Shown in pieces: positions 43,095-51,253 of a stretch of DNA of 64,000 nucleotides (the first letter of the stretch is position 1; every line of letters starts with the position of its first letter). The notes under the pieces were generated by a model. The model was given only the letters and a program-made list of their open reading frames with translations, searched no databases and was not told where the DNA came from. Position numbers and translations under genes: made by a program. Source of the DNA: Alteribacillus sp041949975 (GTDB taxonomy: Bacteria; Bacillota; Bacilli; Bacillales; Marinococcaceae); NCBI RefSeq assembly GCF_041949975.1, contig NZ_JBHFQG010000007.1, positions 1 through 64,000 on the forward strand, in the 5' to 3' direction.

Positions 43095-43580
43095 TCATAA
43101 TAAGAATGTTAGAAGACTAAGTAAAACCCCAGTTCCTGTAGTAGTGTTGATAGTGCTGGTTAGTTCTTGTCTTCCCGTAAAAAAAGCCCTTATAAATGCA
43201 AATATGTTCAAATATAACAACAACAAACCAGTAAAGATAAATGCATATTTGGAAAACCAAATTGTTATAAAAATATTAGTGTTTTCAAAAAGATAAACAC
43301 TCCCTGTAATAAATACCAAAAAAGCAAAAAGAGAGGCTGTTCCGATTCTGTTCCATAACGGGCGGTCAAAAACATTCATTTCTTTTTTTGTTTCCAAATA
43401 AAAAAGAAAATGGAAAACAAGAAAAGCACCTGCCATCATACTAAAAAAATTAATAGGTGAAATTACAGATACTGTCTTGCTCCCTGATACTGCTGCTCCG
43501 GACCTAAGAACTTCCACACTGCTAGAAAGCGCAAAGAAAACCAATATTAATCCAAGCTGCCCTTTTGTCCACTTTGACAT
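43095..43580 (-). CDS. Hypothetical four-helix membrane protein
   Basis: This 161-residue protein has four or five hydrophobic helices separated by short basic loops. GAGGGGAGAGAA precedes the ATG. I recognise no family and the neighbours give no clear clue. It ends 63 bp upstream of the HxlR start and is separately oriented from the SOS-boxed gene on the other side. Confidence 0.65.
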   Translation of the reverse strand: MSKWTKGQLGLILVFFALSSSVEVLRSGAAVSGSKTVSVISPINFFSMMAGAFLVFHFLFYLETKKEMNVFDRPLWNRIGTASLFAFLVFITGSVYLFENTNIFITIWFSKYAFIFTGLLLLYLNIFAFIRAFFTGRQELTSTINTTTGTGVLLSLLTFLL

Positions 43581-43648
43581 TTCTCTCCCCTCTTTCTCCT
43601 TTCATTTTACCATTAAAAATTCTCTTGGAAAAAATTAAGGGTGTTTAA

Positions 43649-43662
43649 AGAACAAACGTTCG
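43649..43662. promoter_or_regulatory. LexA/DinR box overlapping the yolD promoter
   Basis: AGAACAAACGTTCG, identical to the box at 26688-26701, placed just before a perfect -10 hexamer TATAAT at 43665-43670. A repressor bound there would block RNA polymerase. Confidence 0.85.
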
Positions 43663-43690
43663 CATATAATAGGAGCAGGAGGGATGGCCC

Positions 43691-44035
43691 ATGAAAGGAA
43701 ATAAACTGACACCAGGATCAAACCTGCGCTGGGAATCCTCACGAATGATCCTGCCGGAACACCGGGAACAATGGCTGAAACACCAAAAGCAGCAAACGAA
43801 ACAAGCAAAGCCAGAACTCGATCCTCAGCGCTGGGAAGAGCTGGAGTGGCTTCTTGGTGATGCAATGCGAAATGACGATGCCCTTTGTTTTACGTACTGG
43901 CGGGATGGCTTTTTCTATGAAATCGTCGGTAAATGCCACTACATTAATCATGCTCAAAAACAATTTCATTTAGTGACCGAGGAAGGCGTGGAATACCTGT
44001 GCTTTGAAGACCTTGCTGACATTAGATTTGCTTAG
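43691..44035 (+). CDS. YolD-like protein
   Basis: This 114-residue YolD-family protein shows the family's central ALCFTYWRDGFFYEIVGKCHYI stretch and the C-terminal YLCFEDLADIRFA. YolD proteins are usually encoded beside a Y-family DNA polymerase (UvrX/YqjW) in SOS-induced operons. Here no polymerase gene follows. GCAGGAGGG lies 8 bases before the ATG and a LexA box overlaps the promoter, so DNA-damage induction is likely. Confidence 0.85.
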   Translation: MKGNKLTPGSNLRWESSRMILPEHREQWLKHQKQQTKQAKPELDPQRWEELEWLLGDAMRNDDALCFTYWRDGFFYEIVGKCHYINHAQKQFHLVTEEGVEYLCFEDLADIRFA

Positions 44036-44180
44036 AGAGGCGCTGCTTTCTAACTGCTTCCTAACGGAATGTATCTCTATTCCAGACACCAAATCGAGCC
44101 CGTCCCTATAACTTGGGGACAGCTCTCCCCTCTTTCTTTTATTGTCCCGGGCTGTGTCTGACTTATCATGAACAATTGAC

Positions 44181-44906
44181 TTAATTATGAGCAAGTTCTA
44201 CCCTGTAGTTAAAACGGTCTGCACGATAAATCGTTCTTGAAAATTCTATCGGCCGGTCATCAAGTCCAGAGCTTAAACGGGTAATACACACTAAAGACTC
44301 CCCTCCGCGCACTCCCAACACATCAGCTTCCTTCGAGGTGGCATTTACAGCTGTCACCCAGTCCGTTGCATGTTTCAGCACAACATTGTTCTGCTCAATG
44401 ACCGCATATGGTTCATGGTCCTGAAGTTCACTTTTTATCAGCATTTCTCCTATATGCTGGGTAGTATAAAACTGAAGAATCGCAATAGGATCACCATCTG
44501 CAGTCCGAACACGTTCATAGAGAAACACTTTTTCATTATCAAGTACATTTAAATGCTTTTGAGCCTGAAAAAAATTAAAGGAAAACTCCACCCGCAGAAT
44601 TCGTGACTCGAAATTTTCCCCATCTTCTTGAAACATAATGGTAGAGTGCTGACCTAGTTGTCCAGGGGGATGAATTTTGACTTTTGTTCCTTTCCCTTGT
44701 CTGCTCTCCAATATCCCTTCTTGTACCAATGAGTTAATGGCCTGCCGAAGGGTTGTGCGGCTCACATTAAACTCGTCAAGCAATTTTGTCTCTGATGGAA
44801 TAAATTCGCCGGGGTTCCATTGCCCCGTTTGTATGTTGTGAACAATCATTTTTTTTATTTGCCGGTACAGGGGGATGCGTTCTGTTTGTTTTTTTTGTGA
44901 AACCAC
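44181..44906 (-). CDS. GntR/HutC-family regulator with UTRA domain
   Basis: This 241-residue regulator has an N-terminal winged helix (about 12-75: PLYRQIKKMIVHNIQTGQW, then PSETKLLDEFNVSRTTLRQA) and a C-terminal UTRA ligand-binding domain (about 95-235). The GTG start has AAGGAGG upstream. It is divergent from the DddP-like/OpuAC-like operon. An 18-bp palindrome overlapping that operon's -35 element is its likely operator, so it probably represses the operon and releases on binding the substrate or an intermediate. Confidence 0.9.
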   Translation of the reverse strand: MVSQKKQTERIPLYRQIKKMIVHNIQTGQWNPGEFIPSETKLLDEFNVSRTTLRQAINSLVQEGILESRQGKGTKVKIHPPGQLGQHSTIMFQEDGENFESRILRVEFSFNFFQAQKHLNVLDNEKVFLYERVRTADGDPIAILQFYTTQHIGEMLIKSELQDHEPYAVIEQNNVVLKHATDWVTAVNATSKEADVLGVRGGESLVCITRLSSGLDDRPIEFSRTIYRADRFNYRVELAHN

Positions 44907-44953
44907 CCGTAATCCTCCTTCTCGTTATCCCAAACTTATATTTATATGTTTTA

Positions 44954-44985
44954 AACTTGTTATATCAAGTTATACCCTATATAAT
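44954..44985 (+). promoter_or_regulatory. Promoter of the DddP-like operon with overlapping GntR operator
   Basis: -35 TTGTTA at 44957-44962, a 17-bp spacer, and -10 TATAAT at 44980-44985. The palindrome AACTTGTTATATCAAGTT (44954-44971) covers the -35 box and is the best operator candidate for the divergent GntR protein. Confidence 0.75.
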
Positions 44986-45024
44986 AAACCATGTGTTCTA
45001 CATCGTAAATGAAAGGGGGATAAA

Positions 45025-46254
45025 ATGTTTACAGATCGCCACACACCTGGAGTTGCTTCCTTGCAATACGACAAATCACAAATCAATCTAGCCAGAATGC
45101 GACAATATCGTTTGAATAGAGTAAAAGATCAACTAATACAAAACGGCTATTCTGCCTGTTTATTATTTGATCCCATGAACGTAAGATATGCAACAGGTAC
45201 ACGTAACATGGAAGTTTACATTCGGCGCAATCCTGGCAGGTATGTGTTTATCCCGGTAGAAGGACCGGTTATTTTGTTTGATTACGATAACTGCGAGCAT
45301 TTATCCGATGGGGTAGAAACAGTAGACGAAGTTCGTCCTGCTCTAATGCTTTCCTATGCAGCGGCAGCCCAAAACTTAAAACGTGATGCGAAACAATTTG
45401 CATCTGACATAGCCGCATTAATGAAGCAGTATGGCGGAGGGGACAGACGCATTGCAGTAGATCAGCTGCCTGTTGCCGGCCACATTGCACTGAATAAAGA
45501 AGGTATTAAAACCGTAGATGCACAAAGGCCTGTGGAGCACGCAAAAGCTATTAAATCTCCAGATGAGATTGAAGCGACAAAAATTTCGATTCGAGCATCC
45601 GAAATAGGAATGACGCGGATGTATCAAGCAGCAAAGCCTGGCATGACAGAAAATGAGTTATGGTCCATTCTTCATCAATCAAACATTGCCATGGATGGTG
45701 ATTACATTGAAACACGCTTACTTAGCTCCGGATACCGAACCAATCCATGGTTTCAGGAATGCAGCGACCGTACCATTCAAAAAGGTGATATGCTGAGCTT
45801 TGATACCGATACATGCGGGCCATTTGGTTATTACTGTGACATTTCTCGCAGCTTCGTCATAGGAGACGATCCAACTGAAGAACAAAAGCGTTTGTACAAA
45901 ATAGCGTATGAGCAAATTCAAACAAACATTGAACTGCTCAAACCAGGTCTTAGCTTCAGAGAATATGCTCAAAAAAGCTGGAAAATTCCCGAAGAATTTT
46001 TTTCCAACCGCTACTTTTGTAATGCTCACGGATCGGGCTTTACAGGAGAATACCCTATTATTGCTCACGCCGAGGATTTTGAGCAAAAAGGATACGATGG
46101 TTACTTTGAAGAAAACATGGTTATTTGTGTAGAAAGTTATATTGGAGCAAAAGGCGGAAAAGAAGGGGTCAAGCTCGAGGAACAGATGCTGATTACAAAG
46201 AATGGGGCTGAAAAGCTATCTAGCTTTCCATATGAAGAAGATATGCTGAGATAG
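45025..46254 (+). CDS. DddP-like M24-family metalloenzyme
   Basis: This 409-residue protein of the M24 pita-bread fold is closer to DMSP lyase DddP than to peptidases, judged from remembered DddP sequences. Shared stretches are MRQYRLNR at 25-32, LLFDPMNVRYATGTRNM at 46-62, NPWFQEC at 240-246, SFDTD at 258-262, GYYCDISRSF at 268-277 and KLEEQMLIT at 383-391. All six metal ligands of DddP appear: Asp260, Asp262, Asp272, His335, Glu370 and Glu385, plus Tyr330. The aspartate reported as DddP's catalytic base aligns with Gly341, so the reaction may differ. It is cotranscribed with a betaine-type binding protein and divergent from a GntR regulator. An osmolyte such as DMSP, a betaine or an ectoine derivative is the likely substrate. 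Confidence 0.72.
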   Translation: MFTDRHTPGVASLQYDKSQINLARMRQYRLNRVKDQLIQNGYSACLLFDPMNVRYATGTRNMEVYIRRNPGRYVFIPVEGPVILFDYDNCEHLSDGVETVDEVRPALMLSYAAAAQNLKRDAKQFASDIAALMKQYGGGDRRIAVDQLPVAGHIALNKEGIKTVDAQRPVEHAKAIKSPDEIEATKISIRASEIGMTRMYQAAKPGMTENELWSILHQSNIAMDGDYIETRLLSSGYRTNPWFQECSDRTIQKGDMLSFDTDTCGPFGYYCDISRSFVIGDDPTEEQKRLYKIAYEQIQTNIELLKPGLSFREYAQKSWKIPEEFFSNRYFCNAHGSGFTGEYPIIAHAEDFEQKGYDGYFEENMVICVESYIGAKGGKEGVKLEEQMLITKNGAEKLSSFPYEEDMLR

Positions 46255-46285
46255 CTAAACACATTATTTACAGGAGGCGTCAACA

Positions 46286-47170
46286 TTGAAAAAACAAACA
46301 TACTTGCGGCTTGTATTGTTACTATTTTTAATGCTTCCGCTTGCCGCTTGCGGGGATGAAGGAGCAGAAGAAGTAACTGGGGAAACAGCTCCTGAAGATA
46401 TGGATACAATAGAGATCGGTTACAATAACTGGGCTGAAAACATTGCAGCTTCAAATATGTGGAAAATTCTTCTCGAAGAAAAAGGATACGATGTTGAACT
46501 GACTAATATGGAGAAAGTGGCTGTGTTTGCAGGTGTTGCTGAAGGCGATCTTGATATGGCGATGGAAGTGTGGGTTCCATTCACTGACCAACATCACATT
46601 GACGAATACGGTAATGATTTTCAGGTCCAGGACGAGTGGTATGAAGACACAGAATTAGGCTTAGTCGTACCAGAATATATGGAAGACGTAAACAGTTTAG
46701 AAGACCTTAATGATTACAAAGAAGAAACAGGCGGAGAAATCTTTGGAATTGATCCAGGAGCAAGCCTCATGGAATTAACAGAAGAAGCCATTGAACATTA
46801 CAACATCGATTACGAATTGCAAGCTTCTTCTGAACAGGCTATGATGACAGAGTTAGATGAAGCCTATCAAAACGAAGAGCCGATTGTAGTAACATTATGG
46901 AGTCCGCACTGGGCTTTTGCCGATTACGATTTAAAATATTTAGAAGACCCTGACACTATTTATGGAGAAGCGGACGATATTGTTTTTGTTACTCGAGAAG
47001 GCTTTGAAGATGAATACAATGAAGTAACAAAAATGATGAATAAATGGAAATTTGATGATCAATCCTTAGGTGAATTAATGAGCTATATTAACGAAGCGGG
47101 CGATCCTAAAGAAGGAGCGCAGCAATGGATTGACGAAAATCGTGAGCTTGTAGATGAATGGGTAAATTAA
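46286..47170 (+). CDS. Glycine betaine/proline-type ABC substrate-binding lipoprotein (OpuAC domain), orphan
   Basis: This 294-residue lipoprotein has lipobox LAAC (Cys22), then an acidic linker. The OpuAC domain runs from about residue 38 (IEIGYNNWAENIAASNMW). Tryptophans in NNWAE, EVWVPF and TLWSPHW are candidates for the aromatic cage that binds quaternary ammonium or sulfonium compounds. The TTG start follows AGGAGG. It is 31 bp behind the DddP-like gene. No permease or ATPase gene follows, so it must dock with a transporter encoded elsewhere or act as a scavenger or sensor. A strong terminator follows. Confidence 0.88.
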   Translation: MKKQTYLRLVLLLFLMLPLAACGDEGAEEVTGETAPEDMDTIEIGYNNWAENIAASNMWKILLEEKGYDVELTNMEKVAVFAGVAEGDLDMAMEVWVPFTDQHHIDEYGNDFQVQDEWYEDTELGLVVPEYMEDVNSLEDLNDYKEETGGEIFGIDPGASLMELTEEAIEHYNIDYELQASSEQAMMTELDEAYQNEEPIVVTLWSPHWAFADYDLKYLEDPDTIYGEADDIVFVTREGFEDEYNEVTKMMNKWKFDDQSLGELMSYINEAGDPKEGAQQWIDENRELVDEWVN

Positions 47171-47174
47171 ATAA

Positions 47175-47217
47175 ATGCCCCCTTGCAGTGACAGCACTGC
47201 GAGCGGGGCATTTTTTA
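47175..47217. terminator. Bidirectional terminator after the OpuAC gene
   Basis: ATGCCCC pairs with GGGGCAT, with an inner GCAGTG/CACTGC stem, followed by six T residues on the plus strand. It also ends the convergent yteA-like gene. Confidence 0.92.
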
Positions 47218-47895
47218 TCTGCGCAAAAAGTAATGTGAAAAATCAACATCGTGATCAAAATCAATAGGGTTGCCTTCACTATCTGTCATACTAAACCCTT
47301 CGAAGACATCTTCCTCTCCATTTTCATGCTCCGCATCTCCAAACATTCCTTCATATTCCAGTGAAGGATCATAAGTGTCCTGCGGGGTATCCGAAGTGCC
47401 GTAGGCGGCAGATTGTTCCCAGACCTCCTCTGCATCAAAGCGGTCATTTTCCACATCTTCTTCTGTAATATCAGTAAATCCGCCTTTGCCTGGAATTAAC
47501 CTCTCTTCTTCAACCGGCCGGTCAAATGGATCCGGTTCCTGGTAAGAATGCTGAATACATTGGAGGGCCGTTGGTTCTGATTCAAGGCGTTCAAGAGGAA
47601 TATCCTCTCCGCACTTCTCACATCTTCCATACGTTCCTTCTTCTATAGCCTGCAATGCCTTTTGAATTCTTTTTTGTTCCCTGCCGGAATGCTGCTGCAG
47701 CGCCATGTCTTTTTCTCTTTCATATAATTCCGTTCCATTATCTGCCGGATGATTATCATAATTGGATAATTCTCCAATTGTTTCTCTTGCAAATTCCTCG
47801 TCTAAACCGAAATGATCCTCATTGTTTTGCTGCAGTTCTTGCAGCCGAGAAGTGAGCTGGTTTTTCATGCTTTGAAAAAATGCGTTGGTTTTCAC
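47215..47895 (-). CDS. YteA-type DksA/TraR zinc-finger protein
   Basis: This 226-residue acidic protein has a coiled-coil N-terminus and a C4-type zinc motif in the middle (CEKCGEDIPLERL near residue 97, then a Cys in ALQCIQH). The YteA/DksA-TraR family of Bacillus includes general-stress and sporulation-related proteins. The long acidic C-terminal tail is typical of the Bacillaceae subfamily. The GTG start follows GGGGGAAG. Its role is not defined; direct RNA polymerase binding, as for DksA, is unproven here. Confidence 0.87.
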   Translation of the reverse strand: MKTNAFFQSMKNQLTSRLQELQQNNEDHFGLDEEFARETIGELSNYDNHPADNGTELYEREKDMALQQHSGREQKRIQKALQAIEEGTYGRCEKCGEDIPLERLESEPTALQCIQHSYQEPDPFDRPVEEERLIPGKGGFTDITEEDVENDRFDAEEVWEQSAAYGTSDTPQDTYDPSLEYEGMFGDAEHENGEEDVFEGFSMTDSEGNPIDFDHDVDFSHYFLRR

Positions 47896-48062
47896 TTTCT
47901 TCCCCCTTTCCTCTCCCTCTTTACGTAGTATGCTTCAAAGGCGGGAACAGATTTCAGATTATTTTTTGGAAATAGATATGTTTTGCTGCTCCAAAATTTT
48001 TCTTACGACTTTTAATAATTTGAACAGAAAGGCAAAATATTAAAAGTGGAGGTGAAAGGAAA

Positions 48063-48513
48063 ATGACTGCAAATGATCCGTTTGATTGTCGGTGGAGGTT
48101 TAGCTGGACTTACTGCGGCCCTGGAATTTGCTGAAACAGGCAAGCTTTGCTGAACAATCGAGCACCACTTTTCAATTGTCCCAGGGAAGAATTTCCATTA
48201 TTTTGACACCTCCCGAGCGGTTTATCTCATTATCAGAAGAAGACACCTTGGAAATCGTATTACAGGACTTACACGCTATACCGCTTCCCTTTGCTAAAGA
48301 AGATATTGTGTAAAGTATCGTAAAATTGTCCACGACCATGATTTTTATCATTTAGGCCCAGGACATCATATTATAAGGCCGTCTCAAAATACACCCATTA
48401 AAGGACTCACGCTTCTTGGTGGTTACACCATGCAGCCGTTCTTTGCAACCATGGAAGGAGCTGTTTATTCGGGAAAAATAGCTGCAGAACTCGTTATTTA
48501 TGAAGACCATTAA
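48063..48513 (+). pseudogene. Carotenoid desaturase/FAD-dependent oxidoreductase, internally deleted
   Basis: Starting from an ATG with GGAGGTGAAAGG, one base is inserted before LIVGGGLAGLTAALEFAETG, the FAD-binding Rossmann motif. Some 60 bp later a large deletion joins to the C-terminal third (SIILTPPERFISLSEED). A further frameshift near 48310 leads into DHDFYHLGPGHH, then SQNTPIKGLTLLGGYTMQPF and ATMEGAVYSGKIAAE. This is the C-terminal signature of phytoene/zeta-carotene desaturase-like amine oxidases. Only about 150 of some 450 residues remain. Confidence 0.75.
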
Positions 48514-48526
48514 TAAACAGCCTCGA

Positions 48527-49699
48527 TCATCCTTGGACCCGGGGGTACTTGCTAAGTGTTTCGCAGCCATTTTTGGTGACCACGAAACTCTCACTTATCT
48601 CTACACCCATTTCTTCAAGCCAAATACCAGGTATCAAATGAAATGCCATATTAGGCTGCAGTACTGTTTTGTCTCCCGGCCTTATCGAAGCCGTGTGCTC
48701 TCCCCAGTCAGGAGGGTAATTAATGCCTATCGAATATCCAATTCTAGAATCTTTACAAAATCCATATCTGGCAATGACTGTCTGCCATTTCTGTTCTATT
48801 TCTTCACAAGTAATTCCTGGTTTTATATAATCAAGGACCGTTTCTACTCCTTCAATAACCGCTGACGATAGGCGTTGAAATTCTTTCTCCGGTTTACCTG
48901 CTGTAATAGTCCGGGCTAAAGGGGCATGATATCTGCTGCAGCAGCCGGCAAGCTCAATGATAAGAGGATCTCCTGCTTTAATTTTTTCGTCTGTCCACGT
49001 TACATGCGGAGCATAGGTGAGCGCTCCTGCAGGAATCAACGGTACGATGGACGGGTAATCCCCTCCGAAATGGTTTGTGCCTCTAATTTGGGCTTGAGAA
49101 ACAGCAGCAGCAACATCACAAACCCTTGCCCCCTCTTTTACTGCATTAACTCCTGCTTCCATAGCAAGGGAAGCAATTTCTCCAGCTTTTTTCATATAAG
49201 CAATTTCACGATCTGATTTTATCATGCGAACATCATTAACTAGTAAATTAGCGTCAACAAAAGTGAGCCAGCTGCATCCTGTTTCTAATCGCTCTAAAGC
49301 CCGTGGAGAAAAATAATAAGCTTCCATTTCCACACCAGCTCGTTTTATGCTTCTTTTATGAAATTTCATCCACGCAGCGAGTACTTCCATCGGGTGTTTA
49401 GCAGTCGAATGGACATATTCATCACTATAGGAAAGCAGTCTGCATGGAGAGAGCCAGGAAGTAGCACGTGCGCCATTGACATCTTGGGCTCTCCCAAACC
49501 AATATGGTTCTTCTTCCTCTAAAAACACAATAACCATCTGCGGAACATAAAAGGACCAGCCGTCATAACCGGTAAGATAATTCATATTAGCGGGATCACT
49601 TAAAAAAAGAACATCCAGTCCTTTTTGAGCCATCTTATTTTTCACCTTTTCTAATCTGCCCGCATATTCTTCTTTCGGAAACACCGTCAATGACCGCAT
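48527..49699 (-). CDS. doeA: Ectoine hydrolase DoeA/EutD
   Basis: This 390-residue M24-fold enzyme opens the ectoine ring to N-acetyl-diaminobutyrate. It matches DoeA closely along its length: LDVLFLSDPANMNYLTGYDGWSFY near 29-52, YWFGRAQD, STAKHPMEVLAAW, HFGGDYPSIVPLIPAG, LIIELAGCCSRYHAPLART and GYSIGINYPPDWGEHTASIRPGD. Some canonical M24 metal ligands are replaced, as in DoeA. AGGAGGAGCGGGC precedes the ATG. It is divergent from the eutB-like gene, and the two probably share a control region with the palindrome TGTACGTACA at 49808-49817. Confidence 0.92.
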   Translation of the reverse strand: MRSLTVFPKEEYAGRLEKVKNKMAQKGLDVLFLSDPANMNYLTGYDGWSFYVPQMVIVFLEEEEPYWFGRAQDVNGARATSWLSPCRLLSYSDEYVHSTAKHPMEVLAAWMKFHKRSIKRAGVEMEAYYFSPRALERLETGCSWLTFVDANLLVNDVRMIKSDREIAYMKKAGEIASLAMEAGVNAVKEGARVCDVAAAVSQAQIRGTNHFGGDYPSIVPLIPAGALTYAPHVTWTDEKIKAGDPLIIELAGCCSRYHAPLARTITAGKPEKEFQRLSSAVIEGVETVLDYIKPGITCEEIEQKWQTVIARYGFCKDSRIGYSIGINYPPDWGEHTASIRPGDKTVLQPNMAFHLIPGIWLEEMGVEISESFVVTKNGCETLSKYPRVQG

Positions 49700-49926
49700 A
49701 GCCCGCTCCTCCTTTTATGTCTAGCTATAGATCCCTTCTCATGGCGAAACCTACCCCTGAATAAGTTTTTTCCTATATTGGTACATCGAGCCATAATTTT
49801 TTATAGCTGTACGTACAAATAGTGGTAGACATTGGTTTTTTATCAATTTATTCTGACCATAGAGGAGTTCATAACCAAAAATTTTCACTTCTTTAAGTAC
49901 AGACGAAAATGCAAGGAGGGGAAATC

Positions 49927-50904
49927 ATGAACGAAATAACGTTGAAAGACATTTGGAAGGCAAAAAAAAGAATACGATCCTCTCTTCCGCCGACCCCGCT
50001 CATTTATTCGAAAGCTCTTTCTAAACTAACGGGAGTACCTGTTTATCTGAAACTCGAACAATTGCAGCCTACAGGTTCCTTTAAACTTCGAGGGGCATCT
50101 AATATGATTGCTTCCCTTTCCAAGGAAGACCAGCAAAAGGGAGTCGTCACGTTTTCAACTGGAAATCATGGATTTGCGGTAGCACATGCAGCTTCTAACC
50201 GGGGAATAAATGCAGTAGTATGTGTATCCAAACGCGTACCTAAAGCAAAAATAGACGCTTTACAGGAAAGCGGGGCTGAACTTCATATCGAAGGGGAGAG
50301 TCAGGATGAAGCAGCAGATGTGTGTTTACGCCTTCAGGAAGAAAAAGGTTTCACCCTTATCCCTCCTTTTGACCATCCAGAAATTATTGCCGGGCAGGGA
50401 ACAATTGGATTAGAAATTTTGAAGGAACTTCCTGAGGTAGAAACAGTGTTAAGCGGATTATCAGGAGGAGGTTTGCTGTCTGGAATTGGTCTAGCTTTAA
50501 AAGAAACAGACCCGGCTATAGAAGTAATAGGCTTATCCGTAGAAAAAGGAGCAGCAATGGATGACAGCATAAAGGCCGGTAAGCCCGTCGCTGTACCAGA
50601 GCACCCTACTTACGCAGACAGTCTGCTCGGGGGAATCGGTATGCAAAACCGCTACACCCTTCCAATGATTTCCCGTTATATCGACCAGCGCCTTCGACTC
50701 TCAGAAGAAACAATCGCTCGTGGAATGGCCTTTTTATATGAAAGTCATCGTTTTGTAGTAGAGGGAGCCGCAGCAGTTGGAGCGGGGGCATTGCTCGAGG
50801 GAATCGTACAGCCAAAAGGACCTGCTGTAGTGGTGATAACCGGCAGCAGTATTGACGCTCATTCCCACTTTGAAGCGGTTAAATCGTACCTAAATGGTAG
50901 TTAG
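49927..50904 (+). CDS. eutB: EutB-like PLP-dependent threonine-dehydratase-family enzyme
   Basis: This 325-residue fold type II PLP enzyme has the lysine in GSFKLRGA at about residues 48-55, the STGNHG phosphate-cup region and the SGLSGGGLLSG glycine loop near 182-192. Threonine/serine dehydratases share these, but the divergent doeA neighbour and the length without an ACT domain point to EutB, the hydroxyectoine-utilisation dehydratase. The ATG at 49927 has AGGAGGGG. Its usual neighbour EutC is found 40 kb away at 8445-9428. Confidence 0.85.
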   Translation: MNEITLKDIWKAKKRIRSSLPPTPLIYSKALSKLTGVPVYLKLEQLQPTGSFKLRGASNMIASLSKEDQQKGVVTFSTGNHGFAVAHAASNRGINAVVCVSKRVPKAKIDALQESGAELHIEGESQDEAADVCLRLQEEKGFTLIPPFDHPEIIAGQGTIGLEILKELPEVETVLSGLSGGGLLSGIGLALKETDPAIEVIGLSVEKGAAMDDSIKAGKPVAVPEHPTYADSLLGGIGMQNRYTLPMISRYIDQRLRLSEETIARGMAFLYESHRFVVEGAAAVGAGALLEGIVQPKGPAVVVITGSSIDAHSHFEAVKSYLNGS

Positions 50905-51041
50905 AAAAGTCTCATTTTTATAACAAAAAAGTTACAAACTATTGTATTATTTTCCTTGAATTACAGGGGTTTCAAGCCATGAATTACATGGGAAGGTGCT
51001 TCACGCAAGCAATTGGGGATTATCCCATAATTGGAAAAATA

Positions 51042-51050
51042 TGCTATAAT
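51042..51050 (+). promoter_or_regulatory. Extended -10 promoter of the small toxin gene
   Basis: TGCTATAAT, an extended -10 element (TGN then TATAAT), without a good -35. Transcription from here would give about a 60-nt leader before the toxin ORF. No other gene is supported in 50905-51116. Confidence 0.5.
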
Positions 51051-51116
51051 AAAATGGCATGGCTTGTATCTCCGCAGGGTGGGCGGTTGAGCCTCCAGAA
51101 AGGAGGTGATACCGTA

Positions 51117-51215
51117 ATGATTACCACAGGCATGGCCGAAGTAATGATCGGTTTCGGGAGTTTTATATTGGCTCTAATAATGACTGTAATCGCTATTGTT
51201 AGTTTAAAACAGTAG
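51117..51215 (+). CDS. Hol_Tox-family small hydrophobic toxin (type I TA candidate)
   Basis: This 32-residue peptide, MITTGMAEVMIGFGSFILAL followed by a short tail ending IVSLKQ, consists of one membrane helix. It resembles the putative holin-like toxins (TxpA/BsrG/BsrE group) of Bacillus, e.g. the MLMIGFGTLIVSL motif. AAAGGAGGTGAT, nearly the full anti-16S sequence, lies 6 bases upstream. The stop codon lies in the arm of a hairpin at 51213-51253. Such toxins are normally silenced by an antisense RNA overlapping their 3' end, which cannot be proved from sequence alone. Confidence 0.72.
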   Translation: MITTGMAEVMIGFGSFILALIMTVIAIVSLKQ

Positions 51216-51253
51216 ACCACCCTGAACGTTTTGGCGAACTCGAGGGTAGTCTA
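51213..51253 (+). terminator. Hairpin at the 3' end of the toxin gene
   Basis: TAGACCACCCT pairs with AGGGTAGTCTA with one mismatch. A second perfect hairpin, GACGCTGGT/ACCAGCGTC, lies at 51296-51319 followed by CTTTATTATA. One of them should end the toxin mRNA. Confidence 0.6.

Noticed and set aside
45025..46254. Ordinary Xaa-Pro aminopeptidase annotation for the M24 protein
   Set aside because: Long stretches match DddP-type proteins and the operon context is osmolyte uptake, not peptide use; the general M24 label would hide this.
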